A stretch of DNA of 64,000 nucleotides from JAEUNJ01 sp052035955. Lineage in GTDB: Bacteria; Pseudomonadota; Gammaproteobacteria; Burkholderiales; Rhodocyclaceae. The position numbers were made by a program, and so were the translations under genes. Location of the stretch: assembly GCA_052035955.1 (NCBI GenBank), contig JBPOHD010000029.1, forward strand, positions 20,492 to 84,491, given 5' to 3'. Every line of letters starts with the position of its first letter. Within the stretch, counting starts at the first letter, position 1. Under the pieces are notes generated by a model that made no database searches, was not told where the DNA came from, and saw nothing but the letters and a program-made list of their open reading frames with translations. Positions 53,639-62,394 of the stretch are shown one piece after another.

Positions 53639-54217
53639 ATGGGCATTCTCGTGCTCGGCCTCGTTCTCTTCCTCGGCGTCCATTCCATTCGCATTTTCGC
53701 CGGGGCTTGGCGAGATGCCCGGGTGGCGAGGCTGGGCGAGCAGCGCTGGAAGGGGGTCCATTCCATCGCCTCCCTGGCCGGTTTCGCGCTGCTGGTCTGG
53801 GGCTTCGGCCTCGCCCGCACCGAACCGGTGGTGCTCTACGCGCCGCCCGCCTGGGCCCGCCATGCCTCCGCACTGCTGATCCTGCCGGCCTTCGTGCTGC
53901 TGGCGGCGGCCTACGTGCCAGGCACCCGGATCAAGGCGGCGGTCGGGCACCCGATGGTGGCCGGCACCGTGCTCTGGGCCATTGGCCACCTGCTGGCCAA
54001 CGGCCGGCTGGCCGACCTGCTGCTCTTCGGCGGCTTCGGCCTCTGGGCGGCGCTGTCCTTCCTGGCCGCCCGGGGCCGCGACCGGGCGGCCGGCCGCGCC
54101 TATCCGCCCGGTCCGGCGAGCCGGGACGCGGTCGCCCTGGCCGTCGGCGTCGCCGCCTGGGCGGCCTTCGCCTTCGTCGCCCACGGCTGGCTGTTCGGGG
54201 TGCGGCCCTTCGGCTGA
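53639..54217 (+). CDS. NnrU-family integral membrane protein
   Basis: The 192-residue protein has five to six membrane helices and the NnrU pattern: LGVHSIRIFAGAWRDARVARLGEQRW and a KGVHSIASLAGFALLVWGFG, followed by HPMVAGTVLWAIGHLLANGRLAD. NnrU is linked to nitric-oxide/nitrite reduction in denitrifiers, but its mechanism is unknown. No denitrification gene is in the window. An ATG at 53639 fits the first helix. Confidence 0.88.
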   Translation: MGILVLGLVLFLGVHSIRIFAGAWRDARVARLGEQRWKGVHSIASLAGFALLVWGFGLARTEPVVLYAPPAWARHASALLILPAFVLLAAAYVPGTRIKAAVGHPMVAGTVLWAIGHLLANGRLADLLLFGGFGLWAALSFLAARGRDRAAGRAYPPGPASRDAVALAVGVAAWAAFAFVAHGWLFGVRPFG

Positions 54218-54239
54218 ATCGGTTGCCGGCGCCGGAAGC

Positions 54240-55304
54240 TCAGCGCGGCGCACTCCCCGGGGTTCCGGCGAGCTGGCGCCGGCGTTCTTCCCGCGGCATT
54301 CCGGCCAGTTCGCGCACCGCCGCGTAGAAGCGCGGCAGGTCGCCCCCGCCGCCGGCCAGCAGGGCGCGGAACTGGGGCACCAGGGTCTGGTAGAGGCCGA
54401 TGGAGGCCAGGGTGGCATTGTTGACGCCCGCCCCCAGCCAGCGGTCGTAGCCGGCGAAGCCTCCCCAGGGTCCATCGCGCAGGGCGCGGTAATCCGCCAG
54501 GAGGTCGGCGAGGATTCGGGCCTTGGCCGACCGCTTATCCCCTTCCGTTCCCCCGGCGTAGGCCCGGGCCAGGGCCGCCCGGTGGCGGCCGACCAGGGCC
54601 TGGAAATCCGCCCGCAGCCCCTGCATGCGGGCGAAGGACGCCTTATCGGCGGCGCTGCCGTGGGCCGCCAGCCACCGCTCGACGCCGGCTTCCTCGACGG
54701 CCACCGCGAAGGACTCGTTGAATTCGCTGTCGTCCTTCGCATAGGCCACCTGATGGGCCAGTTCGTGGAAGATCAGGCGGGCCAGCTCCGCGTCGGGATA
54801 GCGGACGAAGGTGTTGAGCACCGGGTCGTCGAACCAGCCCAGGGTCGAGTAGGCGGGCACGCCGGCCACGAAGACATCGTGGCCCCCGGCCTCCAGGCCG
54901 GCGGCGAATTCCCGCGCCGCCGCCTCGGCGAAGTAGCCCCGGTAGGCAACGCAGCCGGCGAAGGGGAAACACCAGGTCTCCGGCTCCAGCGAGACGGTAC
55001 CGGTGGCCACGACGGTCCAGACGACATAGGGACGCCCCACGTCGGCGTAGCGGCGGTAGCTGCCGTTGTCAGGCAGCCCCAGCGTCCGGCTGGCGAAGTC
55101 GCGGATGCGCTCCGCGGCGGCGAGGCGCTCGCGAACCGCGACGGACAATTCGGGATCGGCCCGGGCCTCGGCGATGGGGCGGCTCGCCCGCCAGATCTCC
55201 AGGTGCCCGCCGACCGCCTGCGCATAGTAGCCGGGGGTCGCGCAGCCGCCGAGGAAGGCGCCGAGGGCGGCGGCGATCCCCAGGCGACCGGGCCGGCCCT
55301 TCAT
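54240..55304 (-). CDS. Lipoprotein metallo-aminopeptidase (PF10023-type)
   Basis: The 354-residue protein begins with a lipoprotein signal (LGIAAALGAFLGGC, lipobox Cys21). The zinc-peptidase site is LIFHELAHQVAYAKDDSEFNE (HExxH plus downstream Glu). GYFAEAAAREFAAG and VPAYSTLGWFDDPVLNTFV are typical of the putative aminopeptidase family. It is likely anchored in the outer membrane facing the periplasm. The ATG overlaps the upstream hydrolase stop (ATGA), making it last in a three-gene operon. Confidence 0.88.
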   Translation of the reverse strand: MKGRPGRLGIAAALGAFLGGCATPGYYAQAVGGHLEIWRASRPIAEARADPELSVAVRERLAAAERIRDFASRTLGLPDNGSYRRYADVGRPYVVWTVVATGTVSLEPETWCFPFAGCVAYRGYFAEAAAREFAAGLEAGGHDVFVAGVPAYSTLGWFDDPVLNTFVRYPDAELARLIFHELAHQVAYAKDDSEFNESFAVAVEEAGVERWLAAHGSAADKASFARMQGLRADFQALVGRHRAALARAYAGGTEGDKRSAKARILADLLADYRALRDGPWGGFAGYDRWLGAGVNNATLASIGLYQTLVPQFRALLAGGGGDLPRFYAAVRELAGMPREERRRQLAGTPGSAPR

Positions 55305-56041
55305 CGCGGCGGGTCCCCCTCCCCGAAGCGGCCGGTCAGCAGGAACTGGGCGGCATGGCGGGCGACACGGGCGGAAAGGAGCATCCCCGAATGGCTGACC
55401 GGGAGCACCAGGTGTTCCCGGGCGCCGGGCAGGCGCGTCTCCTCGACACTTACGGCGCCGTCGTTGGGCTGCGCCAGCCCGGGTGCGACCAGGCGGCCCA
55501 TGCCGACGCCGCCGGTGCCGGCGATGATGCCCAGCTCCTGGGCCAGCGGCCAGCGCCGTTGCGGCCGGGCCAGCCAGTCGCGCAGGCTGCGGCCGACCAT
55601 GGCGCGGCCGACGGCATGGGCCGACAGGCGTGCCGCGGCGGCGCTGCCGGCCAGGGGCGAACCGAGCATGACGACCCGGCCGGGCATCGCGGCAGCGCCT
55701 TCGCCGAGGGCCTGGAGGATCAGGATGCCGCCCAGGCTGTGGCCGAGCCAATGGATGCGGGGCGCCTCGACCGCGGCGGCAAATCGGCGCAGGGCCGCGG
55801 CGTTGCCGCCGAGGCCGTCGCGCACCGAGGGATAGCCGAAGCGGTAGGGCCGGAGACCGCGGGCCGCCAGTTGCCGGCCCAGCCAGGCCATGGCCCAGGG
55901 GCCTGTCCACAAGCCGTGGACCAGGATCACCGCGTCGGCGTCGGCTGGAAGGGCATCAGGCATGGGGAGCGCCGGCGGCGGGCCGGCATTTCGGTGGCTG
56001 GCATCGTTGGCCGGAACGGGACATTCCGGCCATTCTGCCAT
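55301..56041 (-). CDS. Alpha/beta hydrolase (lipase-like)
   Basis: The 246-residue protein has VILVHGLWTGPWAMAWLGRQL, the nucleophile elbow LGHSLGGILILQAL and MLGSPLAGSAAAARLSAHAV, with a late HSGML segment that may hold the catalytic His. It resembles triacylglycerol-lipase/PGAP1-type hydrolases. The ATG at 56041 shares one base with the stop of the GGDEF gene (TGATG). An ATG 26 codons later is the alternative. It is coupled to the aminopeptidase gene downstream. Confidence 0.86.
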   Translation of the reverse strand: MAEWPECPVPANDASHRNAGPPPALPMPDALPADADAVILVHGLWTGPWAMAWLGRQLAARGLRPYRFGYPSVRDGLGGNAAALRRFAAAVEAPRIHWLGHSLGGILILQALGEGAAAMPGRVVMLGSPLAGSAAAARLSAHAVGRAMVGRSLRDWLARPQRRWPLAQELGIIAGTGGVGMGRLVAPGLAQPNDGAVSVEETRLPGAREHLVLPVSHSGMLLSARVARHAAQFLLTGRFGEGDPPR

Positions 56042-57069
56042 CAGCGCGCCGGCGCCACGGTCACCCGGTTGCGGCCACCGGCCTTGGCGGCATAGAGGGC
56101 CAGGTCGGCGCGGCGGACGAATTCCTCCGCCGCCTCGCCGCGCCGGTAGCAGGCAACCCCCACCGAGACGGTGACGGATTCGAGCATCGCGTTGTCGTCG
56201 GTGCGCCGGATGCGGCTTCCGGCCACCAGGCCGCGCAGCTTCTCGGCGAGGACGCGGGCACCCTCCAGCGGCGTGTCGGGCAACAGGATGGCGAACTCCT
56301 CGCCGCCATAGCGGGCGGCCACGTCGCGGCCCTTGACGTTGTCCTTGAGGACGCTGCCGATGGCGCGGATCACCTTGTCCCCGAACAGGTGGCCGAAGCG
56401 GTCGTTGATGTGCTTGAAACGGTCGATGTCGGTGAACAGCAGGCTCGGTCCCTCGCCGCGATGGAACTCCCCGAGGGCGGCCGCCAGGGAGAGGTCGAAG
56501 CCCCGCCGGTTCACCAGCCCGGTCAGGGAATCCCGCTGGGCGTCCTCCCGCGCCCGCACCACCTCCTCCTTCAGGCGCTCGATCTCCTGCCGGCTGTCGT
56601 CCAGGCGGCGGGACAGCTCGCCGATCGCCCGCTGCATGCGCCGGGTGTCCTGGAGCAGGGTCTCGGCGCCGGTGTCGAAGCCCAGGTCGGGCAGGCTGGC
56701 CGCCAGGCCCTCGCTCCATTGCTCGAGGGCATCGCCGAACAGGTTGGCCTGCTCGCCGGCCCGGGAGGTGCTGTGGGAGATGTCGGCCAGGACGCGCTGG
56801 ACGCCTTCGCCCACCTTGCGCGCGGTTTCCTCGCTCAGTTCCGCCACATGGCGCCGGAAGAGGGCTTCCGTGGTCGCCTCGTCCAGCGGAACCCCGTCCG
56901 TCAGGCGACGGTCGAGCTCCTGCCGCAGCGCGGAATTGGCGCCGGAGACGTAGTCGTACCAGACCGCATAGGAGATCGGGTGCAGCCCGGCCGCCTGGCG
57001 GCTCATGAGGGGCAGGGCCATGCGCAGGTACTCGGCGCTCTTTTCGATGCTATCGGTGTAACGGAGCAT
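56041..57069 (-). CDS. GGDEF-domain diguanylate cyclase
   Basis: The 342-residue protein has an N-terminal helical region of about 170 residues (YTDSIEKSAEYLRMALPLMS) with a coiled coil (IERLKEEVVRAREDAQ), then a GGDEF domain with RDSLTGLVNRRGFD, FTDIDRFKHINDRFGHLFGD and the active motif RYGGEEFAILL. It should make c-di-GMP. The inhibitory RxxD site five residues before the motif reads KGRD, so product inhibition may be weaker. A strong GAGGAGGAG site lies before the ATG at 57069. It is the first gene of the cyclase-hydrolase-aminopeptidase operon. Confidence 0.93.
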   Translation of the reverse strand: MLRYTDSIEKSAEYLRMALPLMSRQAAGLHPISYAVWYDYVSGANSALRQELDRRLTDGVPLDEATTEALFRRHVAELSEETARKVGEGVQRVLADISHSTSRAGEQANLFGDALEQWSEGLAASLPDLGFDTGAETLLQDTRRMQRAIGELSRRLDDSRQEIERLKEEVVRAREDAQRDSLTGLVNRRGFDLSLAAALGEFHRGEGPSLLFTDIDRFKHINDRFGHLFGDKVIRAIGSVLKDNVKGRDVAARYGGEEFAILLPDTPLEGARVLAEKLRGLVAGSRIRRTDDNAMLESVTVSVGVACYRRGEAAEEFVRRADLALYAAKAGGRNRVTVAPAR

Positions 57070-57147
57070 TTTCCGGGCTCCTCCTCTGATCTTGTTGGTT
57101 TTCCCGGTGCTGACCCAGCCGGCCGGACGCGCGGCCGCGCCGGCGAT

Positions 57148-57153
57148 TCTATA
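57148..57153 (-). promoter_or_regulatory. Putative -10 for the diguanylate cyclase operon
   Basis: TATAGA on the minus strand lies about 80 bases before the ATG in the 163-base gap with the divergent DUF123 gene. No good -35 is visible. Confidence 0.3.
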
Positions 57154-57219
57154 TGACCATGGGCATAACGCGGGAACCTTCGCGGCCGATCGGACCGATG
57201 GGCGGCGGCCGGTGTTGCG

Positions 57220-57225
57220 TAGAAT
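57220..57225 (+). promoter_or_regulatory. Putative -10 of the DUF123 gene, near-leaderless
   Basis: TAGAAT is followed by seven bases and then the ATG at 57233, so the transcript would start at or next to the start codon. The -35 region is weak. Confidence 0.4.
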
Positions 57226-57232
57226 CGACGGC

Positions 57233-57694
57233 ATGACAAGACGGCAGCCGGTTCCGTTACGAAGCCGCAACGATCCGCCCGCGGCGCCGACCACCTATCA
57301 ACTGATCGTCGAGGTCGCCCGGGCGCTCACCGTCTCGGTGGGGCGACTCGGCATCTTCCGCTTCCCGGCCGGCACCTACGTCTATACCGGTTCCGCCAAG
57401 CGGAACATCGAGGCCCGAATCGCCCGCCACCTGTCGTCCGCCAAACGGCTGCACTGGCACATCGACTACCTGCTGGCGGCGCCGGGCGTCTCGGTCCTGC
57501 GAGTCCGCCGGTCCCGCCGGCCGGAATGCGAGCTGAATCTGGCCACCCGGGGGGAGACCCCCGTGCCGGGTTTCGGCGCCTCGGATTGCCGCGCGGGCTG
57601 CGGGAGCCACCTGAAGCGCCGGGGCAGCAGCCCCGCCAGACCGGAAAATCCTTCGGCCTCGGACCCCAAGTCCCCGCGGAAAGCCGCGCGCTGA
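57233..57694 (+). CDS. DUF123 (GIY-YIG-related) protein
   Basis: The 153-residue protein matches DUF123: TYQLIVEVARALTVSVGRLG, FPAGTYVYTGSAKRNIEARI, RHLSSAKRLHWHIDYLL and FGASDCRAGCGSHL. The fold is related to GIY-YIG nucleases (GxxxYTGSA in place of GIY-YIG) and its Cys/His tail may bind metal. The function is not established. The last 35 residues are a basic Pro/Ser tail outside the domain. The start is the ATG at 57233, directly after a TAGAAT box. Confidence 0.85.
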   Translation: MTRRQPVPLRSRNDPPAAPTTYQLIVEVARALTVSVGRLGIFRFPAGTYVYTGSAKRNIEARIARHLSSAKRLHWHIDYLLAAPGVSVLRVRRSRRPECELNLATRGETPVPGFGASDCRAGCGSHLKRRGSSPARPENPSASDPKSPRKAAR

Positions 57695-57702
57695 TCTTTG
57701 TC

Positions 57703-58533
57703 ATGCCCTGCCGGCGTCCGCTGTGTTATCACTTCCTCCGGACCGGAACACGGCAGCGGCCACGCGGCGGCAGGTTCCGCATCGACGGCAAGAAACACGA
57801 CATCAACGTCAACGTCAAGCCGACGGTCCGCCTGGACGATGGAAGCAATCGTCCCCGCTCGAAAGCCGAAATGGCGGCGGCCATCGCCGAGGCGATCCGG
57901 ACACAACTCGAGGGGAAGCTGTCGGCGAAGGATCTGGAGGCCATCAAGGTCGGGCGCGAGAAGGACCCGCGCATCAAAAACCCGAAGCCGGACGATGAAA
58001 AGCTCTGGGTGGTACAACTGGGTACGGACAGCCGGCTCCTTGACCTGACGGACAAGAAGCACCTTGGAATATTCCGGCCCGATCTTGAAGGGGACAAGAA
58101 GCTCAAGGTCGTCGCGAGCATCGCCTTCCCGTCCTTGCCCGGCGGACTGGCGGGCATCGACGAGCTCGGCACGGAGTCGATCTTTGCCTCATCGCTCGCC
58201 ACCGACAGCTTCATCGCCCTGGCAACGGTGCCCTTCGGCGAAATTCCCGGCGGCACCCTGGACGGCCTGGTCGCGACCATGTATGAACGCCTGCGGGAGA
58301 GCCTCCCGGAGGGCTTGCGACCGATCCTGCGGCTGGATCGGCCGGGGCAACGCATCCTGTTCGACTTCCCCTTCGAAGACACGACCGTCCGCTGGATAAG
58401 CACCACGGGGTCCGATACGGGCGTGGAGGCCTACGCGAGCCTGGCAGCCGTGCCCGAAGCCGAGACCTGCGCCATGTTCCTCGCCGGCCTGGGCCTGATG
58501 GCTGCCGCCGCCCGGCGGCGCCGGGCCGGCTGA
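57703..58533 (+). CDS. PEP-CTERM-like protein lacking an obvious signal peptide
   Basis: The 276-residue protein ends with a PEP-CTERM-like tail, VPEAETCAMFLAGLGLMAAA then RRRR, with PEA in place of PEP. The N-terminus (MPCRRPLCYHFLRTGTRQRP) has no hydrophobic segment, and I saw no signal sequence in other frames just upstream. Exported PEP-CTERM proteins need one. The body is hydrophilic and unrecognised (DGKKHDINVNVKPTVRLDDG). It begins eight bases after the DUF123 stop without a clear ribosome site. It is either a 5'-truncated gene or one whose true start is misplaced. Confidence 0.6.
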   Translation: MPCRRPLCYHFLRTGTRQRPRGGRFRIDGKKHDINVNVKPTVRLDDGSNRPRSKAEMAAAIAEAIRTQLEGKLSAKDLEAIKVGREKDPRIKNPKPDDEKLWVVQLGTDSRLLDLTDKKHLGIFRPDLEGDKKLKVVASIAFPSLPGGLAGIDELGTESIFASSLATDSFIALATVPFGEIPGGTLDGLVATMYERLRESLPEGLRPILRLDRPGQRILFDFPFEDTTVRWISTTGSDTGVEAYASLAAVPEAETCAMFLAGLGLMAAAARRRRAG

Positions 58534-58539
58534 GCGGGG

Positions 58540-60015
58540 CTAACCGCCGGGGGCCCGGGCCCAGGGAGCGGGCAGCACCAGCACCCGCTCCGCGTCCGAC
58601 AGGGGCTCCACCCATCCGGCCTGCAGGTCCACGACGGCCGCGGTGGCCTCCGAGGCGTCGCCGGTGCGCTGCGCCGTCCGCCGGCGAAGTTCCTCCATGG
58701 GGGCATCGCAGGCGAGGATGCCGAAGGGAAGGCTCCGCCCTTCGGCCAGGTGCCGGAAGGCGTCCCGCTCCGCCCGCCTGAGGAAGGCCGCGTCGACGAC
58801 CACGGACCAGCCGGCGCCGAGGGCCTCGCCCGCCAGTTCCAGCAGCCGGCCATAGGTGCGGTCGTTGGCCTCCGGCGCGTAGATGGCGCCGCCGCTGTCG
58901 GCGTCCGGCGCCAGGCCGAAGAGGCGCTTGCGCTCCACGTCCGAGCGCAAGCGAATCGTGGAAGCCGCCGGGTCGGCCATCAGCAGCCGGCCGGACTCCG
59001 TGGTCTTGCCCGAACCGGAAAGCCCGAAGGTGACGACGAGCCGCGGCGGCGGCGGCCGGACCAGGCTTTCGCCCAGGGCCAGGTAGTCGGCGACCTCGCC
59101 CGCATCGCCCCGCAGCCCCGCCACCTTGGCCCGCACCAGGGCCCGATAGACCGCGTACCAGCGCAGCACGGCCAGGGCCGCGAAGTCGCCGCTCCAGGCC
59201 AGCCACTCGTTCAGGAACCAGCCGGCCAGGTCCGGACGGCCGTGGTCCAGCAGGTCCACCCAGGTGAAGGCGATCTCGTTGGCCACGTCTATCCAGCGCA
59301 GGTCCTCGCTGAACTCGATGCCGTCGAAGGGGACCACCTCGTCGCCCATCAGCACCAGGTTGCCCAGGTGCAGGTCGCCGTGGCATTCGCGGATGCGGCC
59401 CGCCGCCATTCGCCCGGCGAGCAGCGGCGCGATGCGGGCGAACTCGGCCCGCGTCCAGGCCTCCAGGGTCGCCAGGCGCGGCCGTTCGCCGGGCGCCAGG
59501 TCGTGGAGCTCGGCGAAATTCTCCAGGGCGGGTGCGAGCACGCGCGCCGGCTCGCCATGGCCCGAACCGGGCGGCGCTACGGCGGCAGCCTCATGGAAGC
59601 GGACCACGGCCCGGGCCAGGCGGGTCAGCTGGGCCGGCCTCAGTTCCCCGCGCCGGGCCAGGTGGTCCAGTCGCATGGCCTCCGGGAAGCGGGCCATCCT
59701 TACGGCATACTCGATCGCCTCCCCCTCGCCTCCGATCACAGGCGCTTCGGGCGACCCGGCGATCCCTACGACATCCTGGTAGAGGTCCGGCGCCAGCCGC
59801 CGGTTGAGGCGCAACTCCTCGAGGCAGGCCGCCCGGCGCTTCTCCAGGCTACCGTAATCGAGGAAGGGCAGGGTGACGGGCTTCTTGATCTTGTAGGCGA
59901 AGCCGCCGGCCAGCAGCACCCAGGAGGCATGGGTCTCGGCCACCTGGACCTCGGACGCCGGATGCGGATAGCGGCGGCCGTCCCGCAGGGCCTCGATCAG
60001 GGGTGGACAGGCCAT
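58540..60015 (-). CDS. Fused aminoglycoside-phosphotransferase-like / AAA_33 kinase
   Basis: The 491-residue protein joins an APH-fold domain (about 20-300: FAYKIKKPVTLPFLDY with a candidate ATP-site Lys, catalytic CHGDLHLGN at 211-219, PFDGIEFSEDLRWIDVANE) to a zeta-toxin/AAA_33 kinase domain (about 325-490: P-loop GLSGSGKTT 331-339, LRSDVERKRLFGL, VVVDAAFLRRAERDAF). The fused architecture is widespread in proteobacteria and its substrate is unknown. There is no reason to predict antibiotic resistance. It follows the Ser/Thr kinase by 27 bases and is probably in the same operon. Confidence 0.88.
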   Translation of the reverse strand: MACPPLIEALRDGRRYPHPASEVQVAETHASWVLLAGGFAYKIKKPVTLPFLDYGSLEKRRAACLEELRLNRRLAPDLYQDVVGIAGSPEAPVIGGEGEAIEYAVRMARFPEAMRLDHLARRGELRPAQLTRLARAVVRFHEAAAVAPPGSGHGEPARVLAPALENFAELHDLAPGERPRLATLEAWTRAEFARIAPLLAGRMAAGRIRECHGDLHLGNLVLMGDEVVPFDGIEFSEDLRWIDVANEIAFTWVDLLDHGRPDLAGWFLNEWLAWSGDFAALAVLRWYAVYRALVRAKVAGLRGDAGEVADYLALGESLVRPPPPRLVVTFGLSGSGKTTESGRLLMADPAASTIRLRSDVERKRLFGLAPDADSGGAIYAPEANDRTYGRLLELAGEALGAGWSVVVDAAFLRRAERDAFRHLAEGRSLPFGILACDAPMEELRRRTAQRTGDASEATAAVVDLQAGWVEPLSDAERVLVLPAPWARAPGG

Positions 60016-60048
60016 GGCCTCAGGGACGGGCAGGGCATGGCCTCAGGG
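60013..60048. repeat. 13-base direct repeat at a gene junction
   Basis: CATGGCCTCAGGG occurs at 60013-60025 and 60036-60048, 23 bases apart, covering the stop of the Ser/Thr kinase gene and the start codon of the APH/AAA gene. The extra ATG it creates is out of frame, so it looks like a small local duplication. Confidence 0.7.
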
Positions 60049-62394
60049 GCCGCCGGATGGCGGCCCGACCCGCAGGGGCAGCCTGGACGCCAGTTCGCGG
60101 ATGGCCGAGCGGACGCTGACGGCGCCCCACAGCCGCCAGATGACGGCCAGCAGGACGGGGACGACCAGGAAGGGCAGGTAGCGGGGCAGGATCAGCAGCA
60201 GCACCAGGGCGCCGAAACCGAGGCCGCGCAGCAGGTGGTCGTTGCGCCACAGGGCGTTGAGGCGCGCCGCGTGCTCCCACTCGTCCACCCGCTCCTGCAT
60301 CCGCAGGACGACCGGCTCGGCCCGGCCGGCGGCGCGGAACAGGGGCTCGAAGGCCGGATCGCCGCGGGGCAGGCCCCGCAGCTCGGCGGCGATGCCGAGG
60401 AAATGGCCGATGGCGGCCGACAGGGCCTGCCGTTCCATGGCGCCGGCAAAGCTGCCGAGTTCGGCGGCGTCGCGCAGGACATCGACGGCGGTATTGAAGC
60501 GGCGGCCGATCTCGGCCGCCCGCTCGGCCTGGGCCTGCTCCTCCCGGGTCAGGCGCTGTCGCTCCTCCTCGGCGGAGGCTTCGGCATGGGGCAGCAGGAA
60601 GAGGCAGGCGGCCAGGGCGGGTATCGCCTCGTCGGCCCGCTCCCCGTCGGCCGCCGTCCCGGCGACGATGCCGCCCATCCACGGGCTCCCCGCCAGGTGC
60701 GACGCGCCGCCCGCCAGGGCCCGTTCGCGCAGGGCCCGGGCATAGTCGTCCCGGGCCAGGGCGAGGAGGAGGATGGTGTGCAGCTGCCAGGCCGGCGGCC
60801 GGCGCAGCGTATCCGGCAGTCCGAAGACCATGGCATCGAAGTCGGCGACGCCGTCCCGCGACCGGGCCTCCTTCTTCCACTGCTCCCGGGCCGCCTCGGC
60901 CTGCTTCCACAGCCGCTCGAAGTCCCCGGCCGCCGTCCGCCAGCGACGGCCCAGGTCCGCCAGTTCGGGGGGCGGCGCGGGCAGCCGGCCGATGATGCCG
61001 GAGTCATGGACGGAGGCCAGCCACTCGCCGGCCGCCCGGTCCTCGCCCTCGGCCCGGGCAGCCATGGCCAGGACATGGGCGGCGGAAAGGCTTTCGCCGC
61101 GCCAGATCGGCGGCAGTTCCGGCACCAGCCGTTCGATCAGGCGGTGGAGGCGCAGGTCCTCGTCCACGTCCCGTTCGTCCAGCAGGTCCTGGACGAAGCG
61201 CAGCAGGTTGCGGTCGCGCAGGCCGTCGCGCACCCAGGCGGTGACCTGGCCGCGCATTAGGTCCTTGCGGCCTGATTCCCAGTGCAGGGCCAGGGCGGCG
61301 CCCAGCTCGGCCGCCGTATGGCAGGTGCTGCTTTCCAGTTCGTAGGGCTCGCGGGCCACCGGGCCGTTGGCGGCACGGCGGTCGTCGGCCGGCTCGGGGA
61401 GGGTCTCGTCCCCGGCCAGCCAGCGGGCCACTTCAGCCTGGCCCCAGCGCCGCTTCGGGTCGCGCAGCAGCAGGCCCCGGCAAAGCTTGCGCCAGGCCGG
61501 ATCGGCGATGCCGTCCAGGTCCACCGGCGCCGTCGCCAGGCGATGGGTGACCACGGGTTCCGAGAGGCCGGCGAAGGGATGCCGGCCGGATACCGCCTCG
61601 GCGACGATCATGCCCAGGGACCACCAGTCCGCCGCCTTGTCGAGGACGCCCGAGAGGGCCTCGGGCGCCCCGTACTTCACCGTCCGCGCCAGGCCGGTGA
61701 AGAGCTGGGTGGCCTCCTGCACCGAGGCGATGCCGAAGTCGGTCAGCACCAGGTCCAGGGGCTCCTTGCGCCGGATCAGCACGTTCTCGGGCTTCAGGTC
61801 CCGGTGGATCACCTGGCAGGCGTGCAGGGCCTCCAGGGCCCCGGCCAGTTCCTCCACCACCCGGCGCAGCACGGCGTCCGGCAACGGCCCGCCGCGCATG
61901 AATTCGCGCAGGGAGCCCTCGCCGCAGTATTCCATCAGCTCGTAGCCGACCCCGTCGGAAAAACCGTGGGAGACCAGGTGCACCACGTGCCTGAAGGCCA
62001 CCTTGCTGACCCGCTCCAGCACCTCCGTCTTCGGCACGATGCCGGGGCGATAGATCTTGGCCACCACGCGCACGCCGGTGCCGATGCCCTCGAGGATCAT
62101 GATCTCGGCCTCGGCGCCGCCGGCCGGCAGGACGCGGACGATGCGGAACTTGTCGCGCAGGGCGGAGGGCAGGTTGTAGAGGGCGGTGCCCGGCGGCGGC
62201 GCGAACGCAGCGTCCGGCAGCGTGCCTTCCCCGGCGTCGGGCCGGGAGTCGGCGCGGTCGAGGCGGGTGGCACCGGGGTCGGCCGGACGCCTGTCGGCGG
62301 GCCGGTCGAGCCGGGTCGCGCCCGGGTCGCCCGGCCCGCCATCCTTGTCCGCGTCTTGCCCGGCGGGACGGTCCAGGCGGGTTTCGTCGGTCAT
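60043..62394 (-). CDS. Serine/threonine protein kinase with C-terminal membrane segments
   Basis: The 783-residue kinase starts with a disordered, charged stretch containing TRLD three times (Thr5, Thr27, Thr43). The kinase domain (about 80-350) has an unusual glycine loop (LPAGGAEAEIMILEG), Lys113 in VVAKIYRPGIVPKTEVL, HRDLKPENVLI (His197-Arg198-Asp199), TDFGIAS (Asp219) and YGAPEAL, so it should be active. A long helical region (400-720) is rich in Arg/Glu. Two membrane segments lie near the end (FGALVLLLILPRYLPFLVVP and following). The ATG overlaps the FHA gene stop (ATGA). It probably phosphorylates itself and the FHA protein's partners at the inner membrane. Confidence 0.9.
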   Translation of the reverse strand: MTDETRLDRPAGQDADKDGGPGDPGATRLDRPADRRPADPGATRLDRADSRPDAGEGTLPDAAFAPPPGTALYNLPSALRDKFRIVRVLPAGGAEAEIMILEGIGTGVRVVAKIYRPGIVPKTEVLERVSKVAFRHVVHLVSHGFSDGVGYELMEYCGEGSLREFMRGGPLPDAVLRRVVEELAGALEALHACQVIHRDLKPENVLIRRKEPLDLVLTDFGIASVQEATQLFTGLARTVKYGAPEALSGVLDKAADWWSLGMIVAEAVSGRHPFAGLSEPVVTHRLATAPVDLDGIADPAWRKLCRGLLLRDPKRRWGQAEVARWLAGDETLPEPADDRRAANGPVAREPYELESSTCHTAAELGAALALHWESGRKDLMRGQVTAWVRDGLRDRNLLRFVQDLLDERDVDEDLRLHRLIERLVPELPPIWRGESLSAAHVLAMAARAEGEDRAAGEWLASVHDSGIIGRLPAPPPELADLGRRWRTAAGDFERLWKQAEAAREQWKKEARSRDGVADFDAMVFGLPDTLRRPPAWQLHTILLLALARDDYARALRERALAGGASHLAGSPWMGGIVAGTAADGERADEAIPALAACLFLLPHAEASAEEERQRLTREEQAQAERAAEIGRRFNTAVDVLRDAAELGSFAGAMERQALSAAIGHFLGIAAELRGLPRGDPAFEPLFRAAGRAEPVVLRMQERVDEWEHAARLNALWRNDHLLRGLGFGALVLLLILPRYLPFLVVPVLLAVIWRLWGAVSVRSAIRELASRLPLRVGPPSGGP

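Noticed and set aside
58540..60015. Aminoglycoside resistance phosphotransferase
   Set aside because: The fused APH/AAA_33 architecture is a broadly distributed family of unknown substrate, not a resistance enzyme.
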